A DNA stretch of 7,979 nucleotides, from contig NZ_CAHJWX010000063.1 in assembly GCF_903643065.1 (NCBI RefSeq), forward strand, positions 1-7,979, written 5' to 3'. The stretch is from Sphingomonas bacterium. GTDB taxonomy: Bacteria; Pseudomonadota; Alphaproteobacteria; Sphingomonadales; Sphingomonadaceae. Positions within the stretch are counted from its first letter, which is position 1, and every line of letters begins with the position of its first letter. Both the position numbers and the translations under genes were made by a program. The notes under the pieces were generated by a model. The model was not told where the DNA came from, searched no databases, and was given only the letters and a program-made list of their open reading frames with translations. Positions 1 through 5,330 of this stretch are shown in pieces.

Positions 1-143
1 TCGCGCAGTCGTCTATGCTGGTCGAGCCAGAAGCGAATGGCCCAGACCTGTTGCTGTTTCAGCGCCCGCTTCGCACCAATAAGGCGGCCTTCGTTCCAGG
101 GACGAAGTTCGTGAAAGGCGGGGTCCATTGACGAATGACCCAT
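1..143 (-). CDS. Tyrosine-type recombinase/integrase, N-terminal fragment (cut by window edge)
   Basis: This is the first 47 codons of a gene that runs off the left edge. From the ATG at 143 the protein reads MGHSSMDPAFHELRPWNEGR and continues LIGAKRALKQQQVWAIRFWL. The RPWN-G-LIG segment followed by a lysine-rich stretch and VWAIR is what I recall from the start of a family of tyrosine recombinases common in sphingomonads and other Proteobacteria. The catalytic domain with its R-H-R-Y residues would lie outside the window, so activity cannot be judged. I chose the ATG at 143 because GGAG lies 7 bases upstream (plus-strand 151-154); a second in-frame ATG at 128 has no such site. The gene is divergent from the cupin gene. 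The family call rests on recognising a short N-terminus, so a degenerate copy is possible. Confidence 0.68.
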   Translation of the reverse strand, partial: MGHSSMDPAFHELRPWNEGRLIGAKRALKQQQVWAIRFWLDQHRRLR

Positions 144-315
144 CGACCATCTCCATTGGGCCGGTTCGGTCGATCGAGCGTACGCAGGCACGGTAAACCG
201 GCGGTTCTAAAAGGTGGCTGATCGGCCGTTGATTACGCTGAACGAGCGACCAGTTTCGGGCGGTGCCTCGTAGTCTCTGAGCGGCCGAGATTGGGTCCAA
301 TCAGCGGGCGTCTAC

Positions 316-343
316 CGAAAGGCACTCAGTCGCCGCCCTTTCG
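316..343. repeat. Perfect 7-bp inverted repeat (CGAAAGG / CCTTTCG)
   Basis: CGAAAGG at 316-322 is matched by CCTTTCG at 337-343, with 14 bases between the arms. It lies between the divergent integrase and cupin genes. It could be an operator or a structured leader. No T-tract follows on either strand, so a factor-independent terminator is unlikely. A 7-bp pair can occur by chance in a sequence this long. Confidence 0.4.
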
Positions 344-375
344 AATCCCTCGTTGCCTCTTTAGCGACCGCCCAA

Positions 376-403
376 TTGCAGCCGTGTGTGGCGGTGTTAC
401 AGT
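376..403 (+). promoter_or_regulatory. Weak candidate sigma-70 promoter for the cupin gene
   Basis: TTGCAG (376-381) and TACAGT (398-403) are separated by 16 bases. They match the -35 and -10 consensus hexamers at about 3 and 4 of 6 positions. Transcription would begin around 410, leaving a leader of about 20 bases that includes the GGAGG ribosome binding site at 421-425. The match is modest and spacing is the main support. Confidence 0.2.
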
Positions 404-429
404 CGGCAATTGCAATTATCGGAGGGTGT

Positions 430-1041
430 ATGGATCGCCGAACAGTTCTGGAACTTCCCTTCGCGGCCTTGGTGGCCAACGTCGCTGCGAGTGGAGCTTT
501 TGGCTCGTCAACCGCTTCAGCTGGCCCGCTCTCCGCAGAGGCGGGTCCAGACAAAGGTTTGTCCGAGACACTGCCGGTCGCCGCGGTGAGCGCGGGTGCC
601 GATCGACAAGGGCGAGGTCACCAGATTGGGGTCAGCGCGACGACCTATAAGGTCGTGACAAACGAGACCAAAGGGGACCTTTTCGTGATTGAACAGGCGA
701 ACCATCGACGCGGCGGCCCACCGCTCCACGTTCACCACGGTGAGGATGAGCTCTTCTACGCTTTGGAGGGCGAGTATCTCATCCAGGTCGGCGACAAGCA
801 GTTCCCGTTGAAAGCAGGAGATTGCGTCCTGGGTCCACGTGGAGTTCCTCACGCTTGGGCGTTCGTCGGCTCGAAGGTAGGCCGCTTGCTGCTGAGCTAC
901 GCGCCCGCCGGGAAGATGGAGGCGTTCTTTAACGCCTGGGAGCAACTCGGTTTCAGTCCCGGCGGGTATTCCAAAGAGAAGGATGCCGCGCTGCTGCGGT
1001 CGTACGGCATGGAGCGAATGGGCCCCCCGATTCAGATCTGA
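430..1041 (+). CDS. Exported single-domain cupin protein (Tat-type signal)
   Basis: The 203-residue product carries one complete cupin domain. Cupin motif 1 is H100-x-H102-x4-E107-x6-G114, and motif 2 is G130-x5-P136-x-G138-x2-H141. The predicted metal ligands H100, H102, E107 and H141 are therefore all present, suggesting a bound Fe, Mn, Ni or Zn ion. The N-terminus has DRRTVLE (residues 2-8), close to the twin-arginine consensus, then a hydrophobic stretch to about residue 25 and an AxA site (A29-S30-A31) before G32. The protein is thus probably folded with its metal in the cytoplasm and exported to the periplasm. GGAGG at 421-425 fixes the ATG at 430; an upstream in-frame TTG lacks support. 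The C-terminus (residues 160-203) is charged and predicted outside the barrel. The fold resembles quercetin 2,3-dioxygenase-like cupins, but the substrate cannot be read from sequence. It is a single gene, convergent with the carotenoid oxygenase. Confidence 0.88.
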   Translation: MDRRTVLELPFAALVANVAASGAFGSSTASAGPLSAEAGPDKGLSETLPVAAVSAGADRQGRGHQIGVSATTYKVVTNETKGDLFVIEQANHRRGGPPLHVHHGEDELFYALEGEYLIQVGDKQFPLKAGDCVLGPRGVPHAWAFVGSKVGRLLLSYAPAGKMEAFFNAWEQLGFSPGGYSKEKDAALLRSYGMERMGPPIQI

Positions 1042-1137
1042 TTTTCACGAACGTCGGTAGGCTTATGACGAGGTCAGCCGAGATGAACGGATGTCTGGAG
1101 TTGAGAGCCTGATCGGGCGTGTCGACTGTCCGGGTGT

Positions 1138-1172
1138 GAGTCGAAGTGTCAGACCAGAAGAATGTTCGACTC
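1138..1172. repeat. Perfect 8-bp inverted repeat (GAGTCGAA / TTCGACTC)
   Basis: GAGTCGAA at 1138-1145 pairs with TTCGACTC at 1165-1172 across a 19-base loop. It lies in the 157-base gap between the converging cupin and carotenoid oxygenase genes, about 100 bases past the cupin stop. It has no T-tract. It may serve as a 3'-end stabilising or Rho-associated structure for either transcript, but this is inference. Confidence 0.5.
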
Positions 1173-1186
1173 CATGCGCGGCTGCT

Positions 1187-1213
1187 GCGTGGCTCAAGTT
1201 ATTTCAGCCACGC
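1187..1213. terminator. Inverted repeat across the carotenoid oxygenase stop; possible bidirectional terminator
   Basis: GCGTGGCT (1187-1194) and AGCCACGC (1206-1213) form a perfect 8-bp GC-rich stem with an 11-base loop. The loop contains the TAA stop (1199-1201) of the minus-strand gene, and one arm encodes its last residues. CCATG and CATGG flank the structure on the two sides, adding partial outer symmetry from about 1172 to 1220. The stem would form in transcripts of both converging genes. There is no U-tract on either strand, so if it terminates, it is not a classic intrinsic terminator. Confidence 0.45.
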
Positions 1214-2665
1214 GCCATGGATGCCGGGCGGCACGCGGTGCGGGATGCGGACGGATGCCACGGGCGGTGCCTCGAAGTCTTGGGCGTCCAGTATCTCCAG
1301 CGCGGTGGTGTGGCCCCCGGCGTCGATCACGAGCCCGATGAGCCAGCCTTCGTCCTCGTCGGCGTCCGGCGAGCGCGGCACGAACACGAACTCGCCCGCG
1401 ATGCGTCCCGGCCCGAACGCGTGCACCTGGCGGGTCCCGCGCTCCAAATCGTGCTTGATGAGCGGCGCTTCGCCGACGAGCGTTTCGGTCAGTTGCTCGG
1501 GGAGGCCGAGCGCATAGGCGTAGCGATAGGGCAGGCCGGTGCGGCGCTCGTCGATCGTCGGCAGCTCCTGCGGCGCGGGGTCGATCGCGCGCTGCTCCAC
1601 CGTTCCGGCCATCGGATCGATCGTCCAGCGTTCGAGGCCGCGCGGCTGCTCGTCGGGCGCGATGTTGTCGCCCGCGAACATGCGGTCGTACGCGACCACG
1701 TCGAGCGTCACGCGCCCGTCCGGTAGATCATGGGCGTTGGCGGTGTGGAACACGAAGCAGGGATCGAGCGGGAACCACCGGATATCCTCCGCCTCGCCGT
1801 CGCGCGGCAGCAGCCCGATCCGGGCCGGGTGCTTCTCGTTCCAGCGATAGGGAAAGCCGTGCCCCGCCAGCACCGTGCGCATGGATAGGGTGAGCGGCAG
1901 GTCCATGACGACGACGTAGCGTTGAGTAATCGCGCAGTCGTGGATCAGCGGCCCGTGCGACACGGGAATCATCACCGATCGTCGCACCCGGCCGGCCACA
2001 TCGACGACATTGTAGCGAACGCGCTTGGGATCGGTCGCCTCGTAACACAGCGCGTGCAACTCGCCGGTTGCCGGATCGCGGCGCGGATGGGCAGTGAACG
2101 AGCCGGGCAGGGTGCCGCCGAAATCGTCGTAGCGCTGCTGCTCCAGATGCTCGTCGAAGCGGACCGGCGTGCTGCCCGCCTCCACCAGCGCCCAGCCGCT
2201 GCCTGCATGGTCCAGCACGCTGGTGTTGACGGTGTCGAAGATGTGTCGTGGCCCTGGAGCCGCCGACACATGCCTGGCCGCTGCGACATCGGTCGAGCGG
2301 ATCCAGCGATTTCGATACCAGCGGGCCCGCCCGTCCCGAAGGCGGATGCCGTGCAGCATCCCGTCGCCGGTGAAGAAGTGGTAGGAGCGCGGGTCAGCGT
2401 CGGCGGGGTTGGGTCCGATGCGAACGTAGCGGCCGTCGAGTCCGGGCGGGATGATACCCTCGACGGCGAGGTCGGTGAGCGTCACCTCCTCGGTCATCGG
2501 CTCGTGGATGCCGGTGAGCAGCGGATGCGGCGCATCGCGGGGCGGCAGGCGCCGCTTGTTAAACGCGGCGATGCCGGTGACGATCGGCGAGGCGATTGCG
2601 CCGACGACGTTGTCGATCGCCTGCTCGACCCGGTCCGCGAACGCTGGGCGCCGAGAGACCGTCAC
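1199..2665 (-). CDS. Carotenoid cleavage dioxygenase (RPE65/CCD family, MtCCO-like)
   Basis: This 488-residue protein has the normal length of a bacterial carotenoid oxygenase, a seven-bladed propeller that uses Fe(II) and O2 to split a C=C bond of carotenoids, apocarotenoids or stilbenes into two carbonyls. The four iron-binding histidines are visible: H193 (TAHPRRDP), H242 (PLIHD), H307 (FVFHTANAHD) and H483 (GIHGAW). Second-shell acids E162 (LVEAG), E367 (QELPTID) and E425 (GEFVFVP) are also present. The family N-terminal signature LDGRYVRIGPNP is at 76-87 and FFTGDGMLHG at 97-106. No signal peptide is seen, so it should be cytoplasmic or membrane-attached. The overall pattern recalls Mycobacterium tuberculosis MtCCO more than NOV1-type lignostilbene enzymes. 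The GTG at 2665 overlaps the stop of the upstream gene (GTGA). It lacks a Shine-Dalgarno, which points to coupling. An in-frame ATG at residue 57 would discard residues that look native. The exact substrate is unknown. Confidence 0.9.
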   Translation of the reverse strand: MTVSRRPAFADRVEQAIDNVVGAIASPIVTGIAAFNKRRLPPRDAPHPLLTGIHEPMTEEVTLTDLAVEGIIPPGLDGRYVRIGPNPADADPRSYHFFTGDGMLHGIRLRDGRARWYRNRWIRSTDVAAARHVSAAPGPRHIFDTVNTSVLDHAGSGWALVEAGSTPVRFDEHLEQQRYDDFGGTLPGSFTAHPRRDPATGELHALCYEATDPKRVRYNVVDVAGRVRRSVMIPVSHGPLIHDCAITQRYVVVMDLPLTLSMRTVLAGHGFPYRWNEKHPARIGLLPRDGEAEDIRWFPLDPCFVFHTANAHDLPDGRVTLDVVAYDRMFAGDNIAPDEQPRGLERWTIDPMAGTVEQRAIDPAPQELPTIDERRTGLPYRYAYALGLPEQLTETLVGEAPLIKHDLERGTRQVHAFGPGRIAGEFVFVPRSPDADEDEGWLIGLVIDAGGHTTALEILDAQDFEAPPVASVRIPHRVPPGIHGAWLK

Positions 2666-2979
2666 GAGGGCGTGACCGTCTGAATGATGTCGAAGCCTTC
2701 GAAGCGGGGCGCCGCCAGGTACAGCGGCTTGTGGTCGCCCGCGCCGCGATGAGCGGCGCGAAACGCCTCGGACCGGGTCCAGTTCTCGAAATCCTCGCGC
2801 GACCGCCACACGGTATGCGACGAATAGAGAAAATGATCGTCGGCCGCGGGCCCGCGCAGCATGTGGAATTCGACGAACCCCGGCACGTCGGCAAGGTGCG
2901 AGTCGCGCGAAAGCCAGACCTGCTCGAACGCCTCTTCCCCACCGGGGATCACCTGAAATCGGTTCATGGCGATAAACAT
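2662..2979 (-). CDS. IsdG-type antibiotic biosynthesis monooxygenase (ABM) domain protein
   Basis: The 105-residue product is a single ferredoxin-like ABM domain. It carries the triad of heme-degrading IsdG enzymes: N6 (AMNRF), W67 (DFENW) and H77 (FRAAH). In S. aureus IsdG the residues are N7, W67 and H77, and spacing between W and H is identical. The segment from TVWRSREDFENW to SEAFRAAH aligns with IsdG without gaps, from memory. Such proteins work as dimers in the cytoplasm, either opening the heme ring to release iron or, in relatives such as ActVA-Orf6, oxidising aromatic polyketides. The full triad favours heme, but function is not proven by it. The ATG at 2979 has AGGAG 8 bases upstream (plus-strand 2988-2992). 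The gene's TGA overlaps the GTG of the carotenoid oxygenase, so the two are translated together. C-terminal residues 83-105 extend past the domain core. Confidence 0.85.
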   Translation of the reverse strand: MFIAMNRFQVIPGGEEAFEQVWLSRDSHLADVPGFVEFHMLRGPAADDHFLYSSHTVWRSREDFENWTRSEAFRAAHRGAGDHKPLYLAAPRFEGFDIIQTVTPS

Positions 2980-3230
2980 GGGGCAAGCTCCTGCGTCGAC
3001 CGGACAGGCCCAAGGTGGGGCGGAGCGGGCCGGGATGCGAGGGCGATGACGCCCGGTTAGGGTTGAAAGCCTCGCCTGAATGAATGTCCGAAGGTGGAAG
3101 GCGGCTAAGGTGAGCTGAACGTCCACAAATGGGTCGTCGTCGCCCTGCCGCGTGTGGAAGCTCGAGCTTGCCGAGCGGCTGAAGCGTGAGGCTATTTCGG
3201 GAATTAAGACGGGTCATCACGTAGTGCTGA
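2980..3230. other. Intergenic gap between the iron-uptake operon and the ABM/carotenoid oxygenase pair
   Basis: There are 251 bases between the DUF3325 stop and the ABM start, both on the minus strand. I see no strong gene or clear -35/-10 pair. Two symmetrical elements stand out: the hairpin GGGCG-ATGA-CGCCC at 3041-3054 and the perfect 12-bp palindrome AAGCTCGAGCTT at 3158-3169. Neither is followed by a T-tract. The gap is long enough for a separate promoter and operator, but read-through from the upstream operon is not excluded. Confidence 0.5.
3158..3169. repeat. Perfect 12-bp palindrome (AAGCTCGAGCTT)
   Basis: This self-complementary 12-mer sits in the only sizeable gap on the minus strand, about 180 bases before the ABM start and about 60 bases past the DUF3325 stop. 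It has the shape of a half-site pair for a dimeric regulator, but no regulator gene is in the window to match it. Confidence 0.3.
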
Positions 3231-3491
3231 TCAAAGCGCGTTTAGTATGACGAAGCTAGCCGCCGCTCCCATCATCATCACTCCCATTCCCGCTATCGGG
3301 CCCATGATCACGCCCCAGGTAGCCGTTGCCAGCGCCATGGTCGCGGCGAGCAGGGGCCATCCAAGCATTTTGAGGAGCACGGCGCGCCGGGCCGAGTACC
3401 AGCGTCCAAGATGCCGGCGGTGGTGGCGATCGGTCGCGACGCCGAACACTAGAAATCCCGTCGCCGAGCAGAGCAACGCCAGGCCGATCAC
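3231..3491 (-). CDS. DUF3325-family small inner-membrane protein
   Basis: The 86-residue product has three predicted membrane segments (about residues 2-18, 40-60 and 62-84). The loop between the first two, at 21-36, is basic and histidine-rich (DRHHRRHLGRWYSARR). Small proteins of this layout, annotated DUF3325, typically end operons that hold a TonB siderophore receptor, a DUF3649 protein and a PepSY-TM protein, as here. A role as accessory subunit of the inner-membrane ferric-siderophore handling complex is inferred from that linkage; the biochemical function is not established to my knowledge. The GTG at 3491 overlaps the PepSY stop as GTGA. No ATG lies upstream in frame, and the start falls exactly where the first membrane helix begins. 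Family assignment is by layout and context because the sequence is short. Confidence 0.75.
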   Translation of the reverse strand: MIGLALLCSATGFLVFGVATDRHHRRHLGRWYSARRAVLLKMLGWPLLAATMALATATWGVIMGPIAGMGVMMMGAAASFVILNAL

Positions 3492-5011
3492 GCCACCACA
3501 CCGCGAGGGTTTACTGCCCGCCACACGCCCCGCGCGGTCACCGCGAACGCCAGCCCGAGGACCAGCAGCGTCGCGTCGACTCCGACGAGCGGCCAGTCCC
3601 CCGCCGCGATCGTCGCCGGCAGCCCTTTGGTGGTGGCGAAGGCATCGAAAACCGGAAGCGCGAGGAGAAGCGTTGCCGTAGCGCCCAGTTGCTCGACCCA
3701 GGCCGAGCCGGGGCGGCGGAGGAACGCGTGGAGCAGCGCCGCGCCCCAACACAGGAACATCGCGTTCACCTCCATGTCCGCGCGGCCCGGCATCACGCTG
3801 GGCAGCAGGCGGTTGGCCCACAGGAAACACACCGCCGCCGCCGGGAAGCCCGCGACGAAGCCGACGTTGAGCCGCTCGACCAATCGGAAACCGAGCGGCG
3901 GCCGCGCCGGGTCGGGCAGCTTGCCGCGTCGCTTGACGGTCCACAGCACGAGCCCGCTCGCGACCATGATCGAGCCACCGACCCCGCACAGGAAGTACAT
4001 CCAGCGGATCGAGGGGTCGGCGAAGCGCCCGGCATGCAAGCCGATCATCGCCCCCGCGGTGACCTGCGCCGCGCCCGGCCGCGGCGATGCCCAGAGCAGC
4101 CTGCCGCTGACGCCGTCATAGCCGAGCTTGGGGGTGAAGTTCGACAGCCGCGCGTGCGTGCTCTGCGACAGCGTGACGCGCGCCGCCGCATCGCCCGGCG
4201 CCATCACCGAGATCGCGTCGACCGGCCCTCCCAGCCGCCGCTCGGCATCGCGCAGCAGCGCCGCGAGGTCGACCAGCGCCGCGGCGCGGCCGGTCGCGGG
4301 CGCGGCGGGCGCCTGGGGATAGACGATCTGAGCGAACCGGTCGGGCGTGGCATAGTTGGCGATCATCGCCCAGGGCATCAGCATCGTCATCAGCGTGACG
4401 AGGCCGGTATAGGTGATCATCAGGTGGAACGGCAGGCCGAGCACCGCTGCCGCGTTGTGCCCGTCGAGCCACGACCGCTGTCCGCGCTTGCCGCGGAAGG
4501 TGAAGAAGTCGCGGAAGATGCGCTTGTGGGTGACGATGCCGCTCAGGATCGCGACCAGCATGAACATCGCACAGATCCCGACGATCCAGCGCGAGACGTA
4601 ATAAGGGACGTAGTAGAGGTCGAAATGGAAGCGGTAGAAGAAGTCGCCGCCGCGCGTCGCGCGCGCGACCACCTCGCGACCGCCGCCGTCGATCTGAGCC
4701 GTGGTGTCGCGCGGCGATGGCGCCGCATGTGGGCCCGGCACCCAATAGACGCTGCCGCTCGCTGCCTCACGCGTCGGCACGGTGATGAACCAGCTCGCGG
4801 CGTCGGGCGCGGTGCGGGTCAGGAACGCCTGCGCGCCGCGCACGACGCGAGCGGGATCCTCGATGCGCGGCAGCTCGGGCTGCGCCCAGCGGTTCAGCGC
4901 CTCGCGCCAATAGGCGATCGTTCCCGCAACGAAGACGACGTACAGCACCCAGCCGACCAGCAGCCCCGACCATGTGTGCAGCGTCGACTGGCTCTGGCGG
5001 AACCCGCTCAC
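3488..5011 (-). CDS. PepSY-associated TM protein, putative ferric-siderophore reductase subunit
   Basis: The 507-residue protein belongs to the PepSY_TM family. Predicted membrane segments lie near residues 12-35, 140-160, 188-215, 336-357, 378-400, 413-430, 442-457 and 474-493. Two periplasmic-type regions lie at 36-139 and 216-335. Histidines placed at or near membrane ends (H12 in LHTWSG, H129 in YRFHFDLYY, H162, H185, H196, H326 in GLHAGRF) fit the heme- or metal-binding pattern proposed for this family. Characterised relatives such as P. aeruginosa FpvG and FoxB act in reductive release of iron from siderophores at the inner membrane, so that role is likely here. The C-terminal half (378-507) is a further four-helix block. 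The GTG at 5011 overlaps the DUF3649 stop (GTGA) with no Shine-Dalgarno. The frame stays open to 5218, but that part reads as DUF3649 in another frame. Confidence 0.87.
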   Translation of the reverse strand: MSGFRQSQSTLHTWSGLLVGWVLYVVFVAGTIAYWREALNRWAQPELPRIEDPARVVRGAQAFLTRTAPDAASWFITVPTREAASGSVYWVPGPHAAPSPRDTTAQIDGGGREVVARATRGGDFFYRFHFDLYYVPYYVSRWIVGICAMFMLVAILSGIVTHKRIFRDFFTFRGKRGQRSWLDGHNAAAVLGLPFHLMITYTGLVTLMTMLMPWAMIANYATPDRFAQIVYPQAPAAPATGRAAALVDLAALLRDAERRLGGPVDAISVMAPGDAAARVTLSQSTHARLSNFTPKLGYDGVSGRLLWASPRPGAAQVTAGAMIGLHAGRFADPSIRWMYFLCGVGGSIMVASGLVLWTVKRRGKLPDPARPPLGFRLVERLNVGFVAGFPAAAVCFLWANRLLPSVMPGRADMEVNAMFLCWGAALLHAFLRRPGSAWVEQLGATATLLLALPVFDAFATTKGLPATIAAGDWPLVGVDATLLVLGLAFAVTARGVWRAVNPRGVVA

Positions 5012-5289
5012 AGACGGCCGGTCAGCCGGATCGACACACCTGCGATCGCCCCCGCGACCGCGGTCGCTAGGATCACCGTCCAGAGCGCCCGCCAGCCGCT
5101 GCGCGCCGCGAACGCCCACATCGCGGTCGCGGCGCACAATGCGAAGGCGATCAGCGTCGCGGCGAAGCTCGCCTGGTCGGGGCCGCCCGGCAGGATGCGC
5201 GCGAGCGCCATCGCCCACAGTGCCGCCGCCGCATAGCCTCCGGGCATCGCCGCGACGATGCGCAGCGCCGTATCGACGCTTCGGGTCAT
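5008..5289 (-). CDS. DUF3649-family small inner-membrane protein
   Basis: This 93-residue protein has three predicted membrane helices (about residues 11-31, 42-60 and 68-86). The motif AMPGGYAAAALWAMALA near the start and WAFAARSGWRALW at 58-70 are characteristic of DUF3649, a family found between TonB siderophore receptors and PepSY-TM proteins. Its likely job is to partner the PepSY protein in iron release, but no biochemical role is established to my knowledge. I chose the ATG at 5289 because GGAG lies 7 bases upstream (plus-strand 5297-5300) and the helix starts shortly after. A rival in-frame ATG at 5331 overlaps the receptor stop as TGATG and would add 14 residues (MRETVSRHERRSLA). It would fit the coupling seen at the other junctions but lacks a ribosome binding site. 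Confidence 0.8.
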   Translation of the reverse strand: MTRSVDTALRIVAAMPGGYAAAALWAMALARILPGGPDQASFAATLIAFALCAATAMWAFAARSGWRALWTVILATAVAGAIAGVSIRLTGRL

Positions 5290-5330
5290 GGCGAGGCTCC
5301 GACGTTCATGCCGCGACACCGTCTCCCGCA

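Larger units (their letters stand above)
144..429. other. Divergent intergenic region between integrase and cupin gene
   Basis: I see no convincing gene in these 286 bases. The integrase frame stays open upstream of its start back to a stop near 210, but that stretch has no ATG and I read it as leader. A competing minus-strand reading frame across 13-300 is in a different frame from the integrase and resembles no known protein. The segment is visibly less GC-rich than the operons to the right. It holds a 7-bp inverted repeat at 316-343 and a weak promoter-like pair before the cupin gene, and should contain the promoters of both divergent genes. Confidence 0.6.

Noticed and set aside
13..300. 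A 95-codon minus-strand frame
   Set aside because: It overlaps the integrase start in a different frame and matches no family I know, and the integrase frame explains the sequence better.
3041..3054. GGGCG-ATGA-CGCCC hairpin as a terminator of the iron operon
   Set aside because: The stem is only 5 bp with no T-tract on the minus strand, and it lies about 180 bases past the DUF3325 stop. Recorded only as a small hairpin.
2666..3220. Upstream extension of the carotenoid oxygenase frame to an ATG at 3220
   Set aside because: This stretch overlaps the well-supported ABM gene in another frame and reads as low-complexity Arg/Ser/Pro. The family N-terminus is already complete from the GTG at 2665.
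3120..3220. Minus-strand peptide containing LGKLELP, resembling the start of old yellow enzyme family proteins
   Set aside because: Only about seven residues agree and the sequence after them does not follow the family (no NR or MAPLTR motif). It is too short to claim a remnant.
3689..5236. A 515-codon open frame on the plus strand
   Set aside because: It is antisense to the PepSY and DUF3649 genes, dominated by Arg, Pro and Ala, with no family features.
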